A stretch of DNA of 6,206 nucleotides from Pseudomonadota bacterium (GTDB lineage Bacteria; Pseudomonadota; Alphaproteobacteria; ATCC43930; CGMCC-115725): NCBI GenBank assembly GCA_021790295.1, contig JAJYIC010000162.1, positions 1 through 6,206 on the forward strand. The letters are read 5' to 3'. Shown here one piece after another: positions 1 to 4,779 of the stretch; the first letter of the stretch is position 1, and the number at the start of each line of letters is the position of its first letter. The notes under the pieces are model-generated. The model was not told where the DNA came from, made no database searches, and saw nothing but the letters and a program-made list of their open reading frames with translations. The position numbers were made by a program, and so were the translations under genes.

Positions 1-741
1 GCCTTCGGCGGGGCGGGTCCGGCGCACGCCGCCGTTTTTGCCGCCGAACTCGGGGTCAAAAGGATCGTGATCCCGCAAAAGAAGACCGCCTCGGTGTGGT
101 GCGCTTTCGGCGCCGCCGCCTCGCCCATCCTCCACATCCACGAACATGTCGAGATCATGGCCTCGCCCTTTAGCGAGGAACGGATCAACGCGGCTCTCGA
201 ACTTCTCGAAAAGCGGGCGCGCAGCTCTCTTTCCCGCGACGGAGTGGAGAGCGCGGGCCTCCAACTCGAATTCGCTCTCGACATGCGCCACAAGGGACAG
301 ATCAACGAGGTCGAAGTGGCTCTCCCCGAAGGCCGCCTCGGCGCCGGTTTCGAGCCCGCGCTTTTCGACCGCTTCTTTACCCGTTACGAAGAGCTTTACG
401 GCCGCTCTTCTTCCTTTCACTTAAGCCGTCTCGAAATCGTCACCTTTCGCCTCCGGGCAAAGGTGCCGACGGCGAGCCCGCAGCTTGTGCGCGACGATCG
501 CGCCTCGTCGCAGGGCGGCTTCGATCCGGCCCCCGGCGCGCGCCGCGGCGAACGCCTCGTCTATTGGGAGACCTTGAAAGCGGTGCGGAAGACCCCCGTT
601 TTCGACGGCGAAAGGCTCGAACCCGGCACCGCCGTTGAAGGTCCGGCGGTCGTCGAGACGACCGATACGACGGCGATCCTGCCGCCCGGACGGCGCCTCT
701 TCGTCGATGCCTTCGGCAATTTCGAGATCGCGCTTCTGTGA
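1..741 (+). CDS. Hydantoinase/oxoprolinase HyuA-type subunit, C-terminal part (5' end outside window)
   Basis: The reading frame is open from base 1 and gives 246 residues ending in TGA at 739-741. It begins with AFGGAGPAHA, the glycine-rich hallmark of the hydantoinase A/oxoprolinase family, followed by an ELGVKRIVIP strand and VWCAFGAAASPILH. In the family this signature sits roughly two thirds along a protein of about 690 residues, so the visible part is about the last third and the start is upstream. The C-terminal portion contains the usual late-domain pattern, with GPAVVETTDTTAILPPG near the end. Known relatives are ATP-dependent: they open hydantoin or 5-oxoproline rings, or act as subunits of acetone and acetophenone carboxylases, usually with a HyuB partner. 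No HyuB is visible here; it could lie upstream. The VWCAFGAA stretch reminds me more of the carboxylase-like branch than of 5-oxoprolinase, but that is recall, not an alignment. The substrate is unknown and the protein is probably cytoplasmic. Confidence 0.92.
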   Translation, partial: AFGGAGPAHAAVFAAELGVKRIVIPQKKTASVWCAFGAAASPILHIHEHVEIMASPFSEERINAALELLEKRARSSLSRDGVESAGLQLEFALDMRHKGQINEVEVALPEGRLGAGFEPALFDRFFTRYEELYGRSSSFHLSRLEIVTFRLRAKVPTASPQLVRDDRASSQGGFDPAPGARRGERLVYWETLKAVRKTPVFDGERLEPGTAVEGPAVVETTDTTAILPPGRRLFVDAFGNFEIALL

Positions 742-753
742 CGACCGGAGAGA

Positions 754-759
754 GGAGGG
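754..759 (+). promoter_or_regulatory. Ribosome binding site GGAGGG of the amidohydrolase gene
   Basis: GGAGGG lies 8 bases before the ATG at 768. It decides the start: an in-frame GTG at 738 overlaps the HyuA stop as GTGA, but it would add ten residues with no family match and would place this strong Shine-Dalgarno inside the coding region. Confidence 0.75.
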
Positions 760-767
760 AGAAGGCG

Positions 768-1763
768 ATGATCGTCGACACCCATGCCCATCTCGTGCCG
801 AACGGGCTGATCGAGGCTTTGAGCGCAGAATCCCGGCTTTTCCCTTCCGTCGCTTTGAGCCGCGAAGGCGGCGGCCCGCGCCTCGCTTTTGCCGGCGCGG
901 CGCCGACGCGGCCTGTTTCGCCGCGCCTCGGCAATCTCGAAGAGAGGCGGCAATGGCTCAAACGAGCGCGCGTCGATTGCCAATGCGTCGGCGGCTGGAC
1001 GGATCTTTTCGGCTATGAGCTTGCGGCAGAGGAAGGCGCCGATTGGGCGCGGTTTTGCAACGAACATATGAAAAAGGAGACGGCGGGAGATTCGGCTTTC
1101 CTGCCGCTCGCGACGGTGCCGCTCCAGGACGGCAGGCTCGCCGCGCGAGTCCTCGAAGAGGCCTCAGATCAAGGCTTCAGGGGGGTGATGCTGGCGACGC
1201 AACCGCATGGGAGCGGCGGCAATCTCGACGATCCTCGGCTCGACCCTTTCTGGGAAGCCGCTTCGGCGCGGGGCGCCGCGGTCTTTCTCCACCCGCAATA
1301 TATTTGCGGCGACGAAAGGCTTTTGGGCTACGACCTTTTGAACGCCGTCGGCCGTCTCGCCGACACCTCGATCGCCGTGTCCCGCCTTCTTTTCTCCGGG
1401 CACCTCACCCGCTTTCCCGGGGTCAATCTCATCCTCGCCCATGCCGGAGGGGCCCTGCCTTACGCCTTGGGGCGGTTGAAGCGCAACTACCTCATCCACA
1501 AAAGCGAATACGCCGACCCTGGGGAGGGTTTCGCCCGGCTTTATTTCGACACGGTCCTGTTTGAGCCGCGCGCCCTCAGGTTTTTGTGCGATGTCGCCGG
1601 CGCCGACCGGGTCATGCTCGGTTCCGACTATCCTTTTCCGATCGGCGATCTCGATCCCGTCCGCATCGTCGAGGAGACCCCGCTCACCGCGGGAGAACGC
1701 CGCGCCATACTCGGGCAAACCGCGGCCCGAGTCTTTGCCGTCGATTGCGCCTGCAGCCCCTGA
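768..1763 (+). CDS. Amidohydrolase-2 family protein, ACMSD-like metal-dependent hydrolase/decarboxylase
   Basis: This encodes a 331-residue TIM-barrel enzyme of the amidohydrolase-2 family (PF04909 type). The N-terminus MIVDTHAHLVP carries the HxH metal pair (His6, His8). His175 in FLHPQ, His225 in ILAHAGG and Asp287 in MLGSDYPFP complete the pattern. These positions closely match the zinc ligands and catalytic residues of aminocarboxymuconate-semialdehyde decarboxylase (ACMSD), and the length of about 330 also agrees. Family members remove CO2 from, or hydrolyse, small acids: ACMSD, gamma-resorcylate and 5-carboxyvanillate decarboxylases, and lactone hydrolases. Which reaction this one performs cannot be read from the sequence. 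The gene starts 26 bases after the HyuA stop, so the two are probably co-transcribed, and a carboxylase-like or ring-opening partner would suit a decarboxylase or hydrolase. No kynurenine-pathway genes are visible, so a true ACMSD role is not supported. The protein is cytoplasmic and has no signal peptide. Family assignment is firm; substrate is open. Confidence 0.9.
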   Translation: MIVDTHAHLVPNGLIEALSAESRLFPSVALSREGGGPRLAFAGAAPTRPVSPRLGNLEERRQWLKRARVDCQCVGGWTDLFGYELAAEEGADWARFCNEHMKKETAGDSAFLPLATVPLQDGRLAARVLEEASDQGFRGVMLATQPHGSGGNLDDPRLDPFWEAASARGAAVFLHPQYICGDERLLGYDLLNAVGRLADTSIAVSRLLFSGHLTRFPGVNLILAHAGGALPYALGRLKRNYLIHKSEYADPGEGFARLYFDTVLFEPRALRFLCDVAGADRVMLGSDYPFPIGDLDPVRIVEETPLTAGERRAILGQTAARVFAVDCACSP

Positions 1764-1826
1764 AAAGGGCGGTGCGGGAGCCTTCCGCCTCTTCGCGTGT
1801 TCATCACTGCGGGAGAGAGGCAACAG

Positions 1827-1832
1827 AAGGAG
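1827..1832 (+). promoter_or_regulatory. Ribosome binding site AAGGAG of the DUF992 gene
   Basis: AAGGAG lies 7 bases before a GTG at 1840. It fixes the start just ahead of a clear signal peptide, although the same frame is open from much further upstream, inside the amidohydrolase gene. The 76-base spacer 1764-1839 shows no convincing terminator or promoter. Confidence 0.7.
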
Positions 1833-1839
1833 AGTAGCG

Positions 1840-2328
1840 GTGGTGCGACGATCGGCTTCGGTTCTTCTTGCGGCGATTTTTCTGTCCGCCGCTTTCGCTC
1901 TCGGAACGCCGGCAAAGGCTCAGCCTCCCGGCGTTCGCGTCGGCATGCTTTCCTGCAACGTGGCGGCGGGCTGGGGTTTTGTTTTCGGCTCTTCGCGGGC
2001 GATGCGCTGCGTTTTTTCGCCGCATCCCGGTTATGCCGAGCATTACATCGGCACTATCTCCAAATTCGGCGTCGATATCGGCTACCTGCAAAGCGCGGCC
2101 ATGATGTGGGCGGTGATCGCGCCCACGGCGAACATCGGCCGCGGAGCGCTCGCCGGCAATTATGTCGGAGCCACCGGAAGCGCGACGGTCGGGATCGGAG
2201 CGGGCGCCAATGTACTTGTCGGCGGCTCCAACCGGACGATCACGCTGCAGCCGGTCAGCATCGAGGGCAACACCGGGTTCAACGTGGCGGCCGGGGTTGC
2301 CGGCCTTGCGCTTCGCCCCGCGCCGTGA
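1840..2328 (+). CDS. Exported DUF992 family protein
   Basis: This is a 162-residue protein starting at GTG 1840; a second GTG follows at once at 1843. Residues 1-27 form a textbook Sec signal peptide: two arginines, a hydrophobic run LLAAIFLSAAFAL, and a likely signal peptidase I site after AKA (residue 27). The mature part matches the DUF992 pattern as I remember it: VGMLSCNVAAGWGFVFGSSR, EHYIGTISKFGVDIGY, ALAGNYVGATGSATVGIGAG and NVLVGGSNRTITLQPVS (from residue 124), ending in GLALRP. Two cysteines, Cys39 and Cys57, could form a disulfide in the periplasm. The length is normal for the family, which is mostly rhizobial and has no assigned function; the glycine-rich repeating beta pattern suggests a small beta-sheet protein. 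It sits 76 bases after the amidohydrolase gene and may share its transcript, but its own strong ribosome binding site and export signal make a functional link to the enzymes uncertain. Confidence 0.9.
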   Translation: MVRRSASVLLAAIFLSAAFALGTPAKAQPPGVRVGMLSCNVAAGWGFVFGSSRAMRCVFSPHPGYAEHYIGTISKFGVDIGYLQSAAMMWAVIAPTANIGRGALAGNYVGATGSATVGIGAGANVLVGGSNRTITLQPVSIEGNTGFNVAAGVAGLALRPAP

Positions 2329-2343
2329 GAATCTGAAAGCAGG

Positions 2344-2373
2344 GCCGCCGCTCCTTCGCTTTGCCGCGGCGGC
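2344..2373 (+). terminator. GC-rich hairpin after the DUF992 gene, possible terminator
   Basis: GCCGCCGC (2344-2351) and GCGGCGGC (2366-2373) are a perfect 8-base inverted repeat around a 14-base loop, starting 15 bases after the DUF992 stop. An overlapping alternative fold pairs CTTT at 2359-2362 with AAAG at 2375-2378. No T-tract follows, so this would be at best a non-canonical terminator or an RNA-stabilising 3' end. In GC-rich DNA such repeats also occur by chance. Confidence 0.35.
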
Positions 2374-2428
2374 GAAAGGGCGGCGTATGGATACGGAGTT
2401 TCTTGACCGCAGAGAGTTGGGCGCGCCG

Positions 2429-2457
2429 AGGGCGGCGATTTCTGTTGCGGCCGCCCT
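2429..2457 (+). repeat. Perfect 8-base inverted repeat (hairpin) in the intergenic gap
   Basis: AGGGCGGC (2429-2436) pairs exactly with GCCGCCCT (2450-2457) around a 13-base loop. It lies 112 bases ahead of the prenyltransferase start and is followed by AAAG rather than a T-run, so it is not a standard terminator on either strand. It could be an operator, part of a leader RNA or chance. The rest of 2329-2568 holds no gene I can support; the 50-codon frame from ATG 2387 to 2539 has no good ribosome binding site and an unremarkable composition. Confidence 0.35.
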
Positions 2458-2568
2458 AAAGACGCCAAAGGCTGTGACCGGGCTTTTCGCGGCAAGGGCG
2501 GGTTTTCGGTTCGCACCGGCGCCAGCCCTGTTCGCATAGCCGGCCCTTCCCGATCTGCGGACAGAGAG

Positions 2569-3441
2569 GTGTCGACAGAAGAGGGCGCCGCCATTGTCGC
2601 GCAAGAGGCCGCCCGCGCGCTGAAGAGGCACGCCTTCAAGGGGCGTATGCGCATTGCCTGGCGGCCTTTTCTCTCTCTCCTTTATTATCTTTACGGCCGC
2701 CGTCTGCTGAGCGAGGTGCGCTCGCGGCCGAGGCCGCGCCATGTCGGCATCATCCTCGACGGCAATCGCCGCCACGGCCGCTCTCTCGGCATCATCGAAC
2801 CGCGCCTTCTTTACGAACTCGGCGCGAGAAAGCTCGATGAAGTCCTCGACTGGTGCGTCGAGCTCGCGATACCGACGGTGACGCTGTGGGTTTTCTCGAC
2901 CGAGAATTTCCGCCGCCCGCCCGAGGAAGTCTCCGGCATCCTCGAAAGCGTGGCGGCAAAGCTGACCGAGCTTGCCGCCGATCCCGTAATCCACAAGCGC
3001 CGGGTGCGCCTGCGCGCGATCGGCAAGCTCGCTTTGCTTCCCGAGCCCGTGGCCGCGGCGATCGCACTCGCCGAAGAGGCAACCCGCGGCTATGACGGGA
3101 TGGAGCTCAACATCGCCGTCGCTTATGGCGGGCGCCAGGAAATCACCGATGCGGTAAGGGCGCTGCTTTCGACGATGGCGGCAGGGAATAGAAGCCTCAG
3201 GGAGGCGGTCGAGGAGATCACTCCCGAAGCGATCGCACGCCATCTCTATACGGCCGGCCTTCCCGACCCCGAGCTGATCATCCGCACCAGCGGCGAGATC
3301 AGGCTTTCCGGCTTTCTCTTATGGCAGAGCGCGCACAGCGAATATTATTTCGCCGATGTCTTCTGGCCGGCGTTTCGCAAAATCGATTTCCTGCGCGCGA
3401 TCCGTTCTTATCAGGGGCGCCAGCGCCGCTTGGGCCTTTGA
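2569..3441 (+). CDS. Cis-prenyltransferase (UPP synthase superfamily), short-chain Z-isoprenyl diphosphate synthase-like
   Basis: This 290-residue protein joins isopentenyl diphosphate units in Z configuration onto an allylic primer. Conserved blocks run in order: HVGIILDGN (58-66, with Asp64 the likely Mg-binding catalytic Asp), GARKLDEV (85-92), STENFRRP (110-117), NIAVAYGGRQEI, then DPELIIRTSGEIRLSGFLLW (233-252) with Arg239 and Arg245, and Glu258 in HSEYYF. All core catalytic groups are present. RLSGFLLWQSA, WPAFRKIDFLRA and the N-terminal LSLLYYLYGRRL helix recall the mycobacterial short-chain enzyme Rv1086 more than E. coli UppS; this is from memory. Two departures are Gly-Asn-Arg-Arg-His69 where Trp is usual, and Tyr82 where E. 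coli has the active-site His43 (Rv1086 also has Tyr, as I recall). The GTG at 2569 has only a weak GGA upstream. ATG 2647 would give 264 residues, closer to family length, so the first 26 residues are doubtful. A housekeeping uppS normally sits with cdsA, dxr and frr; none is here, so a specialised role is likely. Confidence 0.88.
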   Translation: MSTEEGAAIVAQEAARALKRHAFKGRMRIAWRPFLSLLYYLYGRRLLSEVRSRPRPRHVGIILDGNRRHGRSLGIIEPRLLYELGARKLDEVLDWCVELAIPTVTLWVFSTENFRRPPEEVSGILESVAAKLTELAADPVIHKRRVRLRAIGKLALLPEPVAAAIALAEEATRGYDGMELNIAVAYGGRQEITDAVRALLSTMAAGNRSLREAVEEITPEAIARHLYTAGLPDPELIIRTSGEIRLSGFLLWQSAHSEYYFADVFWPAFRKIDFLRAIRSYQGRQRRLGL

Positions 3442-3449
3442 GGCCTGCG

Positions 3450-3465
3450 CCCGGCTTTGGCTGGG
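3450..3465 (+). repeat. Short hairpin just after the prenyltransferase gene
   Basis: CCCGGC (3450-3455) and GCTGGG (3460-3465) form a six-pair stem with one G-T wobble and a TTTG loop, followed by GTTTG. It starts 9 bases after the prenyltransferase stop. It could be a weak attenuator or simply GC-rich background. A possible TTG start at 3457 falls within its loop, which argues against that start being used. Confidence 0.25.
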
Positions 3466-3490
3466 GTTTGCCCGGTTTGCGTCAACCCGC

Positions 3491-3496
3491 GTGAGG
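3491..3496 (+). promoter_or_regulatory. Likely ribosome binding site GTGAGG of the UPF0261 gene
   Basis: GTGAGG ends 5 bases before the TTG at 3502. This is the only Shine-Dalgarno-like sequence near either possible start of the UPF0261 gene, and it supports TTG 3502 over TTG 3457. Confidence 0.5.
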
Positions 3497-3501
3497 TCCT
3501 T

Positions 3502-4749
3502 TTGCGCTCGACAAAGCCGACGGTAGCGGTTCTGGCGACGATCGATTCGAAGGGCAGGGAAGCCCTTTTTGTCGCCGACGCGCTCGCGCGCGCCGGGGCA
3601 AGGCCGTGGCTTCTCGATCTTTCGCTAAAGCCGCACGATCGCGCTTTCGAGGGCGTCGGCGGGCAAAGGGTGGCCGAGGCGGCGGGCGCCTCCTGGCGCG
3701 CTCTCGGCGGGCGTTCGCGGCTCGAAGCCTCTGCGGCGATGGCCGAAGGGGCGAGGAGGCTTTTGCTCGCAAAATTTGCCAAAGGCGAGATCGCCGGCGC
3801 CATCGGTCTCGGCGGGGCGAACGGAACAGGCCTTGCCTGTTCGGTCATGCGCGCCTTGCCCTATCTCGTGCCGAAGGTGATGGTGAGCGCGGTTGCCGCA
3901 ACCGCGGCCGTAGAGTGGTACGTCGGCGAAAGCGACATCGTCATGGTGCCTTCGATCGGCGATATTTCGCGCAACCGGATCACCGACGCGGTGATGGAGA
4001 ACGCGGCCTTGGCTCTCGCCGCGGCCGCCCGCAACTTTATGGCAAAACGCGATGAGAAAAGGGACCATCCCCCGCTCGTCGCAATCTCGTCCTTTGGCGG
4101 CACCGCGCCCTGCGTCGAGCGCGTCGGCGAGCGGCTCGAAGCGTCGGGCTATGAAGTGATCCTCTTCCACGCTTCGGGCGTCGGCGGCAGATCGCTCGAA
4201 CGCCTCGCCGCTTCGGGCGAACTCGCGGGGGTTGTCGACCTGACGACTCATGAGTTGACCGATCTTCTCGTCGACGGCGTCTATTCCGCCGGCGAGAACC
4301 GTTTGACGAGCGCCGGAGCGGCCGGCCTGCCGCAGGTGGTGGTGCCGGGAGCGACGGATCACGCCAACTTCTGGGTCGGTGCGGCGCCGCAACGCTTCGA
4401 GGGGCGCGACTTTCTCCAATACAATGAACACAACCTTCTGATGCGCACCGACGGCGAAGAATTCGCGAGCCTCGGCCGTCTTTTCGCCGAGAGGCTCAAT
4501 AGAGCCAATGGGCCGGTGCGGGTCCTCATCCCTCTCGAAGGGTTCAGCGAGCATACGAGGCGCCGGGTTTCAGATCTTGCGGGGAACGACAAAGGCTCCT
4601 GGAAAAGGGCCGAGGATTACCGGGTTTTTGCAGAGGCTCTGAAAGCCGATCTAAGGGTGGCGTCCGTCGAGGAACTGGCGCTCCACATCAATGACGGCGC
4701 CTTTGCCGACGCCTGCGCCGAGGCCTTTCTCGCCATCGCCAAACCCTGA
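3502..4749 (+). CDS. UPF0261/Tm-1-like ATP-binding domain protein
   Basis: From TTG 3502 this gives 415 residues, the normal length of a stand-alone UPF0261 protein (PF06792). The N-terminus TVAVLATIDSKG (7-18) matches the family's opening strand and turn, which supports this start; TTG 3457 would add 15 unrelated residues. Family blocks follow: IGLGGANGTG (101-110), LPYLVPKVMVSAVA, YVGESDIVMVPSIGDISRNR, SSFGGTAPCVE (196-206, start of the second domain), HASGVGGRS (223-231), DLTTHELTDLLVDGVYSAG (246-264), PGATDHANF (282-290) and YNEHNLLMRT (307-316). The tomato resistance protein Tm-1 carries a related N-terminal domain that binds ATP, fused to a TIM-barrel half; here the second half is absent. 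The bacterial function is unknown, and the protein is probably cytoplasmic. The gene lies 60 bases after the prenyltransferase and 30 before the flavoprotein, so it very likely shares a transcript with the latter. Family call is firm; role is open. Confidence 0.92.
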   Translation: MRSTKPTVAVLATIDSKGREALFVADALARAGARPWLLDLSLKPHDRAFEGVGGQRVAEAAGASWRALGGRSRLEASAAMAEGARRLLLAKFAKGEIAGAIGLGGANGTGLACSVMRALPYLVPKVMVSAVAATAAVEWYVGESDIVMVPSIGDISRNRITDAVMENAALALAAAARNFMAKRDEKRDHPPLVAISSFGGTAPCVERVGERLEASGYEVILFHASGVGGRSLERLAASGELAGVVDLTTHELTDLLVDGVYSAGENRLTSAGAAGLPQVVVPGATDHANFWVGAAPQRFEGRDFLQYNEHNLLMRTDGEEFASLGRLFAERLNRANGPVRVLIPLEGFSEHTRRRVSDLAGNDKGSWKRAEDYRVFAEALKADLRVASVEELALHINDGAFADACAEAFLAIAKP

Positions 4750-4779
4750 ACGCCAACGCCAATTTCACGGAAAAAGCGG

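Noticed and set aside
738..767. GTG start for the amidohydrolase overlapping the HyuA stop (GTGA)
   Set aside because: Overlapping stops and starts are common in operons, but the ten added residues precede the family N-terminus and the GGAGGG at 754 points to ATG 768.
768..1763. Calling the amidohydrolase a true ACMSD of tryptophan breakdown
   Set aside because: The metal site fits, but it is shared by many decarboxylases and hydrolases of the family and no kynurenine-pathway gene is nearby.
2403..2431. TTGACC as a possible -35 promoter element in the gap
   Set aside because: No acceptable -10 element follows at 16-18 bases; the sequence there is GC-rich.
2162..2539. 125-codon + strand frame running from inside DUF992 into the gap, or its last 50 codons from ATG 2387
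   Set aside because: The first half is an out-of-frame shadow of DUF992; the remainder lacks a good ribosome binding site and any recognisable motif.
1804..3243. 479-codon open frame on the - strand across the DUF992 gene, the gap and the prenyltransferase
   Set aside because: It spans two well-supported + strand genes and the gap; it has no family motif and a composition typical of antisense frames in GC-rich genomes.
3457..3501. Upstream TTG start for UPF0261
   Set aside because: No ribosome binding site precedes it, it lies in a small hairpin loop, and the 15 extra residues are not part of the family's conserved N-terminus.
3625..4554. 309-codon open frame on the - strand within the UPF0261 gene
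   Set aside because: It lies wholly inside a clear UPF0261 gene and shows no domain pattern.
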